64,000 nt of DNA from Bacillota bacterium (lineage in GTDB: Bacteria; Bacillota; Clostridia; Christensenellales; UMGS416): positions 8,915-72,914 of the forward strand of contig JAEZSE010000045.1 of the NCBI GenBank assembly GCA_023421955.1, in the 5' to 3' direction. Below the pieces are notes generated by a model that was not told where the DNA came from, ran no database searches, and saw only the letters and a list, made by a program, of their open reading frames with translations. The position numbers and the translations under genes were made by a program. Positions 27,820 to 36,671 of the stretch are shown piece after piece; position 1 is the stretch's first letter; each line of letters opens with the position of its first letter.

Positions 27820-28518
27820 ATGATTGATGCTCATGTTCATTCTAGCCATTCCGATGGTGAGAATAATACAGAATTTATTGTTTCATCATTGGTGAATTTC
27901 GATTGTAGGCTTTTAGGTTTCTCTGACCACTGGGGGGCGGAGCCATATGGCACGCGCTCCATTGGGGATTTACAGGGCTATTTGGCTGAACTGGCCTTGC
28001 TGCGTCAGAAGGTTGCCCCACAAGTAAGAGTGCTGTCTGGCGTTGAACTGCCCGCAAGACGGGCGCTGCTACCGATTGCGGCAGTAGATTGGGATGCCCT
28101 GGCGAAATTGGATTATCTCTTGCTTGAGGATTTGGAGTACTTGGGCGATGGTGAGAAAATCCATGCTGTAGTGAAGGGGTTGGACGGTCTGCCCTGTGCC
28201 AAAGGCCTTGCCCATTGTAATCTGTTTTTGTTGGCTGAACGGCTGGGGCTGAATGAGGATGGCCTGGCCTGCTGGATGGCGCGGGCCGGTTTGTTTTGGG
28301 AGATCAACGCAGGCGTCCAACATGCTTGGTTTGATGATATGATTGATTTTGAACGCAAGAGGCCAGAGCGGGTGGTAGCATTGTTTGACGCGCTGAACCG
28401 CCATGGTGTGCCGGTGACCGCCGGTTCGGACGCACACACACTATGCGACTACCCGTTGGGGCGGTTAAAGGCCGCAAATGAGATCATTGCGAAGCATCTT
28501 CTGGTGAAACACTTTTAG
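27820..28518 (+). CDS. PHP-domain protein (phosphoesterase type)
   Basis: 232 residues. The N-terminus M-I-D-A-H-V-H-S-S-H-S-D-G is the classic PHP metal-binding opening. Further ligand regions are G-V-E-L near 71, L-A-H-C-N near 130 and A-G-S-D-A-H near 204. It is similar in size to histidinol-phosphatase-like PHP proteins; the substrate is unknown. It begins 22 bases after the ParB-like toxin end, with GGGAG before the ATG, the place an immunity gene would have. An immunity role is only a positional inference. Confidence 0.8.
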   Translation: MIDAHVHSSHSDGENNTEFIVSSLVNFDCRLLGFSDHWGAEPYGTRSIGDLQGYLAELALLRQKVAPQVRVLSGVELPARRALLPIAAVDWDALAKLDYLLLEDLEYLGDGEKIHAVVKGLDGLPCAKGLAHCNLFLLAERLGLNEDGLACWMARAGLFWEINAGVQHAWFDDMIDFERKRPERVVALFDALNRHGVPVTAGSDAHTLCDYPLGRLKAANEIIAKHLLVKHF

Positions 28519-28549
28519 GTCCGTACCCAACTGCTCCCCACATTGGCGA

Positions 28550-28578
28550 TTGACAGCAATTCCCATAACCGTTATATT
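28550..28578 (+). promoter_or_regulatory. Promoter of the lipoprotein gene
   Basis: TTGACA at 28550-28555, 17-base spacer, TATATT at 28573-28578. Confidence 0.75.
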
Positions 28579-28612
28579 GATGATACTGCATAATAATACA
28601 GGAGGCCGCGTC

Positions 28613-29302
28613 ATGCACCGCAACCGGCTCTTTATCCTGGCAAGCATCCTTACAGCGCTGCTCTGCCTCTGCTCCTGCGCCGGCCCGGAGGGGGTCACTG
28701 TGGTCTATGCCACGCCGCTGCCCAACCCTGTCTACGAGGAGGCAGACATTGCGCTGTTTGATGATGAGAATCCCTTTGGAAACATGGGCAACACCTTCAT
28801 TTTCAAAGGGAAGATTGACCGGGTGCAGGAGATCAACCTCATCCAGACCAGGGAAATTGGCAGCAAGAGAATACAATTTGACTTCTGGAACTCAGTATGC
28901 GATGTGACGGTGCAAAGCACCCTGTATGGTGAGGCTCCCGGCAAGAAGGAATCGGTCAGGGTGCTGATTGGGCAATCGTCCCGCCGATATGACAAATCGG
29001 GGTTTGCGCTTGTGGAGGGGCAGGAGTATTACTTCATCAGCTATTTGTCCGCGAGCAGCTATGCCGATGCGTCAGGTGGCATTTACTATAACATATTCCC
29101 GGTGAGCGACGGTGTGGTGCGCTACCAGGGGTGGAAGTTTGAGGGTGCGCGGGTGCTGGGCAAGAAGGACCCCGGCGCAATGCTGCAACACGATGATCTT
29201 TGCTCCATTGACGAGGAGAGCTTTCTGGAGCAGTTTACCGCGATGATTGAGGAGGCTAAGGCTAAGGCGGAGGCCAGCGCTGCCGGGACGGCTGGCTCAT
29301 GA
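28613..29302 (+). CDS. Hypothetical lipoprotein
   Basis: 229 residues. The signal peptide ends in L-C-S-C with the lipid-carrying cysteine near residue 22, so it should be membrane-anchored outside. The mature part is beta-rich, with D-I-A-L-F-D-D-E-N-P-F and F-I-F-K-G-K-I-D-R-V near the start and a final alanine-rich helix. I recognise no family. It has its own promoter and GGAGG site. It lies between the broken carrier block and the capsid block. It is not obviously phage-related. Confidence 0.7.
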   Translation: MHRNRLFILASILTALLCLCSCAGPEGVTVVYATPLPNPVYEEADIALFDDENPFGNMGNTFIFKGKIDRVQEINLIQTREIGSKRIQFDFWNSVCDVTVQSTLYGEAPGKKESVRVLIGQSSRRYDKSGFALVEGQEYYFISYLSASSYADASGGIYYNIFPVSDGVVRYQGWKFEGARVLGKKDPGAMLQHDDLCSIDEESFLEQFTAMIEEAKAKAEASAAGTAGS

Positions 29303-29360
29303 GACGTATGTTGTAGATATTACTGCTTATTAATTCTCAACATGTAGTGTCTTTCAAGCA

Positions 29361-29383
29361 GGCGGCTCGTGAGCCGCCCCTAC
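29361..29383. repeat. REP-like repeat, family B
   Basis: GGCGGCTCGTGAGCCGCC followed by CCTAC, in the 320-base stretch before the scaffold gene, which otherwise holds only the promoter. Confidence 0.65.
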
Positions 29384-29426
29384 ATTATTCGCATAAAAAA
29401 GAACACATTTTCCCCGTGTGCAAACA

Positions 29427-29456
29427 TTGACACCTTTTCTCCCTTTGGTTTACACT
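29427..29456 (+). promoter_or_regulatory. Promoter of the capsid block
   Basis: TTGACA at 29427-29432, 18-base spacer, TACACT at 29451-29456; about 170 bases before the scaffold gene start. Confidence 0.6.
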
Positions 29457-29623
29457 GATCCCGCAAACAAAAAACACATCTTCATTTCACGCTGTTATTC
29501 TGAAATTACCCAATCAATTCAACCCACAACATTCACGAGCTGACCCGGATGAACAGGCCGAGGCCTGCCCACCGGCGTGGTTTGACAACGCGGAAAGGCG
29601 CGAAAACCGACAGGAGGATGGAC

Positions 29624-30511
29624 ATGGACAAACGCAAACCGGTCGATCAGAAACAGAAGGCCGATGAACAGGCCGAGCTGATGGAAGCCCAGGGGCCGGG
29701 GCGGGACGACGCTGCCCAGAACGATTACTACCGCTCGCAGAAGGAAGTGGACGCGGCCTTTGCCCGGAGGCTTGCAGCCGCCCGCAGGAAGTGGAGTCGC
29801 GACGGGTCTCAGAGCACCATGCAGTCCGGCTCGCCCATGGCAGCCCGGCCCGCCCCAGCCGAACCGGCGGCCCAACCGCCGCAGGCACCGGCAATGCTTC
29901 CGCAGATGGCGGCGCAGGTTCAGGGCTTGCCGCAGGCGGCCCCGCAGATAACCGGCATGCTGAACCCCGGCGCGATGGGCCAGCCACTCCCCGGCGCACT
30001 GCCGCAAATGGCGATAGGCCAGCTATCGGAAAACCCGGCGGGTGCGGCGATGGGCCAGGGAATGCCGCAGGCAAACGCGATGGCTCCCGGCATGGCCGCC
30101 GCGTCCGGCGCACTGGACCCTAATGGGATGAGCATGGCCGGGGCCGACGGCCTGAACCGCATGGCGCTAAAGCTGCTGGCCGAGGAGGCAGACATCCAGC
30201 GGGTGTTCCCCGGCTTTGACCTGGAGAGCTTTTTGGCCTCCGATGAGGCTGTGCGCGATGCACTCTTGCAGGGCAGGAGCCTGTGGTCAGTGTTTGCCAG
30301 CGTGTATGGCAGCATGGTGCGGCAGCAGGCCGAGGCCGAGGCGCTGGAGCGGGTGCGCAGCCGTAACGATGCCGTGCCCGACGTGCTGCGGGCCGGGGGT
30401 GCTGCCGGGGCCGCTGCGCCGGATTATGCGGGCATGCCCAGCGATCAGTTCAACCGCCTGCGCAAGCAGTATGAGGAACAGATCAGGATGGGGAAGAAAA
30501 TCAAACCATAA
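29624..30511 (+). CDS. Candidate capsid scaffold protein
   Basis: 295 residues. Charged helical N-terminus (D-Q-K-Q-K-A-D-E-Q-A-E-L), then about 100 residues rich in A, P, Q, G and M (L-P-Q-M-A-I-G-Q repeats), then a helical C-terminus ending Y-E-E-Q-I-R-M-G-K-K. A disordered middle, helical ends and a place directly before the major capsid gene fit a scaffolding protein; no fold-level motif proves it. ATG 29624 is six bases after AGGAGG; ATG 29618 is too close to it. The gap to the capsid gene is 14 bases. Confidence 0.65.
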   Translation: MDKRKPVDQKQKADEQAELMEAQGPGRDDAAQNDYYRSQKEVDAAFARRLAAARRKWSRDGSQSTMQSGSPMAARPAPAEPAAQPPQAPAMLPQMAAQVQGLPQAAPQITGMLNPGAMGQPLPGALPQMAIGQLSENPAGAAMGQGMPQANAMAPGMAAASGALDPNGMSMAGADGLNRMALKLLAEEADIQRVFPGFDLESFLASDEAVRDALLQGRSLWSVFASVYGSMVRQQAEAEALERVRSRNDAVPDVLRAGGAAGAAAPDYAGMPSDQFNRLRKQYEEQIRMGKKIKP

Positions 30512-30525
30512 AAGGAGCGATGTGA

Positions 30526-31467
30526 ATGGCAACCGTTAACACGACGAGCATTTCACCGGAAATGCAGACCTACTACGACCGACAGCTGCTGGAGAGCATG
30601 AAGCCCAAGCTGGTGCACTACGAATACGCCCAGAAGCGCCCCTACAAGCGGCAAAACGGCAAGACTGTGAGCTTCCGCAAGTGGACGCCGTTTGAACCTT
30701 TGACTTCAGCCCTTCAAGAGGGGACGATTCCTGACGGGCAGGCGCTCTCGAGCACCGAGATCACCGCAGTGGTGGCTGGCTACGGCGGCTATGTGGCAGT
30801 CTCCGACCTTCTGGACCTGACGGCCATCGACCCGGTCATTTCCGACGCGGTAGACCTGATGGCCGACCAGGGCGCACTTTCCGTGGACACGATCATCCGC
30901 GACACGCTGCACAGCACCGGCACCAACGTGCTCTATGCCGGCGGCGCGACCTCCCGCGCAACGGTGGACGCCACGAAAAAGCTGACCACCGCCGAGATCC
31001 GCAAGGCCGCCCGCCTCTTGAAGAAGAACAAGGCGCTGCCATTTGTGCGCGGCGGCAAGAGCTATTATGTGGCCATCGTGGGCCCGGACACCACCTATGA
31101 TCTGCAAAGCGACGAGCTGTGGCAGGATGTGGCCAAATACCAGGACGCCGAGGCGATCTTCTCCGGTGAAATCGGCAGGCTGTTCGGCGTGATCTTTGTG
31201 GAGACCAGCGGGGCCATGATCTTTGAGAACGCCGGTGCCAGCAGCGCCCATGTGGCCAGCACGCTGGTGCTGGGCCAGAATGCTTATGGCGTGGTGGACA
31301 TCGAGGGCAGCAGCCGCCCCCGCGCTGTGGTGAAGACCCCCGGCGACTCCGGCACCAGCGATCCGTTGGAGCAGATCAGCACTGTGGGCTGGAAGGTGGA
31401 TGCCTTCGCTGTGAAGGTGCTGCAGCAAAGCTATATGGTCAGGATTGAGCACGGAATCAGCGAGTAA
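30526..31467 (+). CDS. Major capsid protein, N4-gp56 family
   Basis: 313 residues. The opening Y-Y-D-R-Q-L-L-E and K-R-P-Y-K-R-Q-N-G-K-T-V-S-F-R-K-W followed by T-E-I-T-A-V-V-A-G-Y-G-G-Y-V-A-V-S-D is characteristic of the N4-gp56 capsid family with HK97-like fold. It forms the shell. The sequence looks intact, with no frameshift or stop. It is preceded by GGAG at seven bases and is co-transcribed with the scaffold. Such capsids occur in podoviruses and related elements. Confidence 0.9.
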   Translation: MATVNTTSISPEMQTYYDRQLLESMKPKLVHYEYAQKRPYKRQNGKTVSFRKWTPFEPLTSALQEGTIPDGQALSSTEITAVVAGYGGYVAVSDLLDLTAIDPVISDAVDLMADQGALSVDTIIRDTLHSTGTNVLYAGGATSRATVDATKKLTTAEIRKAARLLKKNKALPFVRGGKSYYVAIVGPDTTYDLQSDELWQDVAKYQDAEAIFSGEIGRLFGVIFVETSGAMIFENAGASSAHVASTLVLGQNAYGVVDIEGSSRPRAVVKTPGDSGTSDPLEQISTVGWKVDAFAVKVLQQSYMVRIEHGISE

Positions 31468-31495
31468 GCGCATTTGCATCTGAATGGGTTTGGTG

Positions 31496-31524
31496 GGGGG
31501 CGGGTATGGAACCCCGCCCCTACC
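31496..31524. repeat. REP-like repeat, family B
   Basis: GGGGCGGGT...ACCCCGCCCC followed by TACC; first of the repeats in the 320-base gap behind the capsid gene. Confidence 0.65.
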
Positions 31525-31546
31525 AAGCGAACGCCAGCCGGCGAAA

Positions 31547-31689
31547 ATCCCCCCTGCTTTCCTTCGGTCAGCATCCCCCCTTCATAAAGGGGGTGCAAAT
31601 ATTGTTCTAGCCAGCTTACGTTAGCAAGATGAAAACGGAAAGAACCCCCCTTGCGAAGGGGGGAAGGCCCTGAAAGGGCCAGGGGGGAT
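31547..31689. repeat. REP-like repeats, family A (two units)
   Basis: Units at 31547-31595 and 31642-31689 with CCCCCC/GGGGGG arms; the gap holds no gene. Confidence 0.7.
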
Positions 31690-31744
31690 TATAGCCGGAG
31701 CAAAGCTCTATAAAACATTTCACTACTCATTCACCATTTTCACT

Positions 31745-31772
31745 TTGACCACTCAGGGCTTTGCCCTACATA
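31745..31772 (+). promoter_or_regulatory. Possible promoter of the connector-tail block
   Basis: TTGACC at 31745-31750, 16-base spacer, TACATA at 31767-31772. Confidence 0.4.
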
Positions 31773-31788
31773 AAATCAGGAGGACACC

Positions 31789-32109
31789 ATGGCTCGAACT
31801 GTAAACACCACCAAAAGCACCGCCAAGACCGAATCCGCGCAGCAGGCTGCTGCGCTGGGCAAACCGGAGACGTTGGAGCAGGGCGTGGAGCGCGTCCGCG
31901 AAGTGTTTCGCCAAGCCAGGAAGATGGACATCCGCATCACGGCGCTGGACGGCGCCGACCGGCTGGGCAACGTGATCGAGGGCGGCGTGAACGGCTATAT
32001 GTTTGCACTCAAACGCGGAGAGGACGTCGCCGATGTGCCGGAGCCGATCCTGGAGGTGCTGAAAAACGCCGGCATCGGCTACACCGAGCTTTCCGGCTGG
32101 AAGGACTGA
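31789..32109 (+). CDS. Small phage-like protein, 106 aa
   Basis: No family recognised. The N-terminus is disordered and Thr/Lys/Gln-rich. A compact alpha/beta domain follows (R-V-R-E-V-F-R-Q-A-R-K-M-D-I-R-I-T-A-L-D). Its place between capsid and connector genes suggests a capsid decoration or head-completion protein. It is G+C-rich like its neighbours, with AGGAGG before ATG 31789, and sits 47 bases before the connector gene. Confidence 0.6.
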   Translation: MARTVNTTKSTAKTESAQQAAALGKPETLEQGVERVREVFRQARKMDIRITALDGADRLGNVIEGGVNGYMFALKRGEDVADVPEPILEVLKNAGIGYTELSGWKD

Positions 32110-32156
32110 CCGCAAGAGGCATGCCACCGGGCCGCGCCCGGGGAAGGGACGGAAGT

Positions 32157-32759
32157 ATGACGACTTATGATCTGGATCTGCTGACACTGACCAACGTGGG
32201 CGAGGAGCTTGACAGCCGCACAAGCCTGGCCCCGTTGTTTTTGAGCGCCTACAACGAGGCTTACAGCCTGTTGTGTAACAGCGTGCTGAAGCCGGAGGCC
32301 ACCGAGGCTGTGCAGCTGGATGAGAACCGCCGCTTTGATCCCTCTGCACTGCTGCACCCGGTGGCCCCCGGCGGCATCCTAGCGGTGAAAGCGGGCTTTG
32401 ATTTCGGTGCAGACGGTGCGGGCAAGGCCCATGTGTTTTCCCATTACCGCGCCGACGACGGGGCTGTTGCCGTGCCGGGCGCCCCTGCCGGAGGCACTGT
32501 GATGGTGACCTACCGCTGCGCGCCTGAGGAGCTGCTGGGCGGTGCGGCACCTGGTCAGGGCAGCACGCCGCAGCTTATTCCGGAGGAAGCCCACGGAGCG
32601 CTGGCAAGCTATGCGGCGGCGGCGTTCTTCCGCGTACGCAGGAAGTTTGAGCGCATGCAGGTGTGGATGGACGCGTGGCTCAACGCCGTGCAGGCCTTTC
32701 GGGAGCAGAGGCCGCTGGAGAACTTGAGCATCCGGCATCACTATTGCCCGATGCCGTGA
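32157..32759 (+). CDS. Candidate head-tail connector (adaptor) protein
   Basis: 200 residues. The opening D-L-L-T-L-T-N-V-G-E-E-L-D-S-R and later helices A-L-A-S-Y-A-A-A-A-F-F-R-V-R-R-K-F-E-R near 144-162 resemble gateway/adaptor proteins that dock under the portal, with a beta insertion (V-A-P-G-G-I-L-A-V) between. The order capsid, small protein, adaptor, large tail protein is usual in podovirus maps. ATG 32157 has GGGACGGAAG upstream. The next gene starts 14 bases after its stop. Function is by position and weak resemblance. Confidence 0.55.
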   Translation: MTTYDLDLLTLTNVGEELDSRTSLAPLFLSAYNEAYSLLCNSVLKPEATEAVQLDENRRFDPSALLHPVAPGGILAVKAGFDFGADGAGKAHVFSHYRADDGAVAVPGAPAGGTVMVTYRCAPEELLGGAAPGQGSTPQLIPEEAHGALASYAAAAFFRVRRKFERMQVWMDAWLNAVQAFREQRPLENLSIRHHYCPMP

Positions 32760-32772
32760 GGGGGGTGTGACG

Positions 32773-35700
32773 ATGCGATTTGCCGACGAACAGGAGCTGA
32801 GCTTCTCCATGGAGCGCTTCCAGGGCATTGACCGTGGCCTGGAGGGCAACGACACGCCGATGCACATGAGCCCCGACGCCGAGAATTGCGACACCGCCGG
32901 CGGCGTGCTCAAATTGGCCACGGGCTGGGCTGTGGACACCGCCATTGCAGCAGCTCCCGGCCCCATCCGATCACTGATGAACTTTTACAAGAACAACGCC
33001 AATGGCACGCTTTCCACCCTGCTGCTGGCCGCCACCGACAGCGGCCTGTGGCGGTGGGATGGCAGCGCCTGGCAGGACATTGCCGGGAGCCAGCCGGTGA
33101 CCTCCGGCCTGTTCACCCATGTGAACTACCAGAAGAAGGACACGGCGATGATCGTGCTGGCCAACGGCACGGATAGTGTTTATTGCTGGAGCGGCTCGGG
33201 CAAGGTGACCAAGCTTGCCGCCAACGGCGCTTGGGTGCAGGCCCAGCCCAGCTTTGATGAGAGCGCCAACACGATCCGCCTGACCCAGCACGGCCTGAAG
33301 GACGGCGACTGTGTGGTTTTTGACAAGCACAAGGGCACCATGCCCTCCGGTGTGAATGTGAAAGACACCTATTATGTGCGCGACGCAAAGCCCGACACCT
33401 TCAAGGTCTCCACGACCAAAAACGGCAGCGCCGTGAACCTGAAAGGCAAAGGCACGACGGGCTGGCGGGTGGCACGGGCCAAGTGGATCGGCAGCGGCAA
33501 CCCTACGGCCAATGCGAGCACTGACGAGATCACTATCATGGGGCATGGCCTGCTGGACGATGACGAGTTGATTTTTGACCATTATGAGGGGAAGCTGCCC
33601 GGCGGCATTGCAGACAACACGGTGTATTACGCGCTGGTGACGTCTCCCGATACGTTCAAAATCAGCACGAAAGCCAACAACCCTGAGGACATGAAGGTGC
33701 TTTCCACAGCGGGCACACTTGGTTGGCGGGTACGAAAGGCGGATTTGACTTCCTGGCTTGCCGGCGGGCCAACTGCCAGCGCCAAGGCCGACGTGTTTTC
33801 GCTTACCAACCACGGCCTTAAGGAGGTTGATGCAAACAGCCGGCCCACTGCCGTGGAGTTTGCGGTGGATCCGGCGCTGGTGCTGCCCGGCGGCATCAAT
33901 GCCGGGGCCACTTATTACGTGAAACGGGTGAACAGTGACGCGTTCAAGCTGAAAACTTCCGCCTCCGCCGCCACCACGGTGGACATCACAAGCCCCGGCG
34001 TGGGCGGGTGGCTCATGCGCCGCTCTGATGAGCAGGAGTGGCGCAATGATGTGCCCAACATCGACCTCAGCACCGACACTCTCTCGCTGGCTGGCCACGG
34101 CTATGCGGAAAACGACGCTGTTGTGTTTGGCGTGCCTGATGACAACAGCTATGTGCCCGATGGTCTTTATGCGCGGCAGACCTACTATGTGCGGCTGGTG
34201 GATAGTAACCGCTTCCGGCTGCTGGCTTCCAAAGATGCCAGCGCGCCGGTGGACATCACCAGCGCAGGCATGGCCGGCTGGGCGCTGAAAAAGGCATCGG
34301 AAACAACCTGGCTGGCAGCGCCGACAGTGGATGTGGCGAACAATTGGATCACCATCTCCGGCCACGGCTTGACGGAAGGCGAAGCGGTGACCGTGGGCCT
34401 CGATGAAAGCCGATTGCTGCCCGGCGGGCTGCTCACAGGCCGTACCTATTATGTGCGCGATGTGGAGGCTGGCACTTATAACTTCAGGCTGGCAGCGACC
34501 CCAACCAGCGGGGCTTTGCCCTTGTCCGGCGCGGGGCGCACCGGCTGGCGAATCAAGCCGGTGGGGGGCGTGTGGAAGCAATACGCACCAAGCTACAACA
34601 CCACCACAGAAAAGATAACGCTCCGGCAGCATGGCTTCAAAAACGGCGATGCCGTGACGCTGGATGTGCCGAGCGCCGATGGCTTCATGCCCGGCGGCAT
34701 TACGGCCCATGACGGCACGCCCAACGGTAAGTTTTATTACCTTGTGAAGGTGACCGCCAGCACCTTTCAGGTGGCAGACAAACCCGGCGGCACGCCGATC
34801 AAGCTCACCACCGCCGGCATGCCGGGCTTCCGCATGCGCCTTTCCAACGAAAACCGGCCTATGGGCGGCAGCGTGGCGCTGCACGCCGAGCGCATCTGGT
34901 GCGCTGGGGAGAAGACACGGCCAAACTCGGCTTTTTTCTCCGACGACATGAATCCCAACAACTGGGCCATCGGCGCAGACAGCGCCGGTGAGATCGTGAA
35001 GCCCAGCTGGGATGGCGACGCGGTGACGGCGGTGGCCAACCTGTTTGACGGCGTGGTGGTCTTCAAGGCCCGCAGCATGTTTCGCGTGGCCGGCACCACC
35101 CCTGCCGACTACCAGGTGGCTCCGGTGTATACCACCGCGGGCACTCTTTCCCCAAGATCCATCTGCCAGTGGCAGAACGGCGCGTTTTTCCTCTCTCCGC
35201 TCGGCATCATGGCCTTTGACGGCTCCCGGTGCGAGCTGCTGGGCGGCGGAGCGCTGTCGCACATCTGGGCTCGGCTCAACCCCAACCCCGATGCGCTGGC
35301 CGGGGCCTGCGCGGCCATCTCCGGCGATCGGCTCTTGATGGCCGTGCCGCTGGATGGCTCTTTGGAAAACAACGCCGTGGTGGAGTTTGAGATCGGGCGG
35401 GCGGTGTATATGCTGCGCACCGGGGTGCAAGTCTCCGCCTGGCTGCCCGGTGATCCGATGCGGTTTGCCAGCGGAAACCGGGTGTGCCTTTGGGGCCGCG
35501 ATGGCGCAGGCCAGGCGATTACGGCCAACGGCGGCCAACCCATCCAAATGCGCTGGGTCACGCCGGAAACCGACTTCGGCGACCGGGGTGCCATGAAGAC
35601 CGTGACCGGTGTGCTGGTGACCGGAAAGGGTGGCGCTCTTGTGGTGAAGGTGAAATCGGGGGAGCAGGAGGTTTCCAAAACCGTGACGCTGCCCAGGGAG

Positions 35701-35826
35701 GGCGGCACTGTAAAAGCTTCCGTACGCCTCAAAGGCCGGATGCTCTCTCTGGAGTTTGCCAACGTGGAGGGCAGCGCGGTGGAGCTGACCGGTGTAACGG
35801 TGCTTTATGAACGGGAGGAGGTGTAG
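32773..35826 (+). CDS. Large tail/nozzle-like protein with six tandem repeats
   Basis: 1,017 residues. The N-terminal 150 and C-terminal 330 residues resemble the beta-propeller halves of podovirus tail-tube or nozzle proteins (F-Q-G-I-D-R-G at the start; W-A-I-G-A-D-S-A-G-E and E-T-D-F-G-D-R-G later). Between them, at 33230-34850, lie six modules of about 90 residues, each with H-G-L-x-x-G-D, then L-P-G-G-I, T-Y-Y-V, D-T-F-K and G-W-R. These are tandem beta domains, probably projecting from the tail. It overlaps nothing; the stop is two bases before the next gene. ATG 32773 has GGGGGGTG eight bases upstream. Confidence 0.75.
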   Translation: MRFADEQELSFSMERFQGIDRGLEGNDTPMHMSPDAENCDTAGGVLKLATGWAVDTAIAAAPGPIRSLMNFYKNNANGTLSTLLLAATDSGLWRWDGSAWQDIAGSQPVTSGLFTHVNYQKKDTAMIVLANGTDSVYCWSGSGKVTKLAANGAWVQAQPSFDESANTIRLTQHGLKDGDCVVFDKHKGTMPSGVNVKDTYYVRDAKPDTFKVSTTKNGSAVNLKGKGTTGWRVARAKWIGSGNPTANASTDEITIMGHGLLDDDELIFDHYEGKLPGGIADNTVYYALVTSPDTFKISTKANNPEDMKVLSTAGTLGWRVRKADLTSWLAGGPTASAKADVFSLTNHGLKEVDANSRPTAVEFAVDPALVLPGGINAGATYYVKRVNSDAFKLKTSASAATTVDITSPGVGGWLMRRSDEQEWRNDVPNIDLSTDTLSLAGHGYAENDAVVFGVPDDNSYVPDGLYARQTYYVRLVDSNRFRLLASKDASAPVDITSAGMAGWALKKASETTWLAAPTVDVANNWITISGHGLTEGEAVTVGLDESRLLPGGLLTGRTYYVRDVEAGTYNFRLAATPTSGALPLSGAGRTGWRIKPVGGVWKQYAPSYNTTTEKITLRQHGFKNGDAVTLDVPSADGFMPGGITAHDGTPNGKFYYLVKVTASTFQVADKPGGTPIKLTTAGMPGFRMRLSNENRPMGGSVALHAERIWCAGEKTRPNSAFFSDDMNPNNWAIGADSAGEIVKPSWDGDAVTAVANLFDGVVVFKARSMFRVAGTTPADYQVAPVYTTAGTLSPRSICQWQNGAFFLSPLGIMAFDGSRCELLGGGALSHIWARLNPNPDALAGACAAISGDRLLMAVPLDGSLENNAVVEFEIGRAVYMLRTGVQVSAWLPGDPMRFASGNRVCLWGRDGAGQAITANGGQPIQMRWVTPETDFGDRGAMKTVTGVLVTGKGGALVVKVKSGEQEVSKTVTLPREGGTVKASVRLKGRMLSLEFANVEGSAVELTGVTVLYEREEV

Positions 35827-35828
35827 CA

Positions 35829-36662
35829 ATGCCCTTTGAAGAACTGCGCGACCTTTCCGCGATCAGCATACTGAAGCTCAACGACATGCTGCGCGACCTT
35901 TACCGCACCGTGCAGGGCGGCATCACCCGGGCATCTCTTTCCAGCGAGCTGTTGGAGGAGATCGACACCGTGGGCAGCGAGAAGCTGGAGGAAGGCGCGG
36001 TAACGGCGGACAAGATTGGGGATGAGGCGATTGCCGAATATCATGTGCAGGACGCGGCGATCACCAACGCCAAGATTGCCAACCTTTCAGCAGACAAGCT
36101 GACCGCCGGCACCATCAACGCCAATGATATCGATGTGATCAACCTGACCGCCGATCACATCACCGGCGGCACGCTGGACGCCAGGATTGTAAGCGTGGCC
36201 AACCTTCGGGCTGACTCTATCACCGGCGGCACACTGGACGCCAAGAAGGTGGCGGTGGTGGATCTGGATGCAGGCTGCATCACCACGGGCGAGTTGGATG
36301 CTGCCAATGTGAGGATCAAAAGCCTCAACGCCGGGGAAATCACCGTGGGCAAGATCATCGGCGAGCAAATCGAGTATCGCACGATTACCAGCTCGCACAT
36401 TGATTCGATCACCGCCGATCTCATCAAGGGCGGCAATCTGACGCTGGGCGGCACAGTCAACGGCAACACATACGACGGTGAGATTGAATTGCAATTGGAA
36501 AACACAAACCGGTATGGCTCGCTGAACCGCCAGGGCTTGGCGTTTTATGGCAAGGATGGTCTGGAGGTGCTCACCGTAAAAAACTCCGGCCTCACCTTAG
36601 GCGATTCGCAAATTGGTGTGTATTCCACCAACGGCGGCGCCGGACTTGCTATTTTCGCGTAG
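35829..36662 (+). CDS. Beta-helical tail fibre or adaptor protein
   Basis: 277 residues. The centre (about 55-215) is a run of ten-residue repeats of the type A-D-x-I-T-G-G-T-L-D-A, as in triple beta-helix phage tail proteins and pyocin/PBSX-type fibre proteins. The N-terminal 50 residues are helical and may attach to the tail. The C-terminus Y-G-S-L-N-R-Q-G-L-A-F-Y-G-K-D-G resembles phage minor structural proteins. Translationally close to the tail gene (two-base gap). Likely part of the cell-binding apparatus. Confidence 0.75.
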   Translation: MPFEELRDLSAISILKLNDMLRDLYRTVQGGITRASLSSELLEEIDTVGSEKLEEGAVTADKIGDEAIAEYHVQDAAITNAKIANLSADKLTAGTINANDIDVINLTADHITGGTLDARIVSVANLRADSITGGTLDAKKVAVVDLDAGCITTGELDAANVRIKSLNAGEITVGKIIGEQIEYRTITSSHIDSITADLIKGGNLTLGGTVNGNTYDGEIELQLENTNRYGSLNRQGLAFYGKDGLEVLTVKNSGLTLGDSQIGVYSTNGGAGLAIFA

Positions 36663-36671
36663 GAGGGCAGC

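Noticed and set aside
32971..35829. Open frame of about 950 codons on the reverse strand opposite the tail protein.
   Set aside because: Shadow of a G+C-rich repetitive gene: no ribosome site, His/Gly/Ala-rich nonsense composition and no domain. The forward frame has clear tail-protein features.
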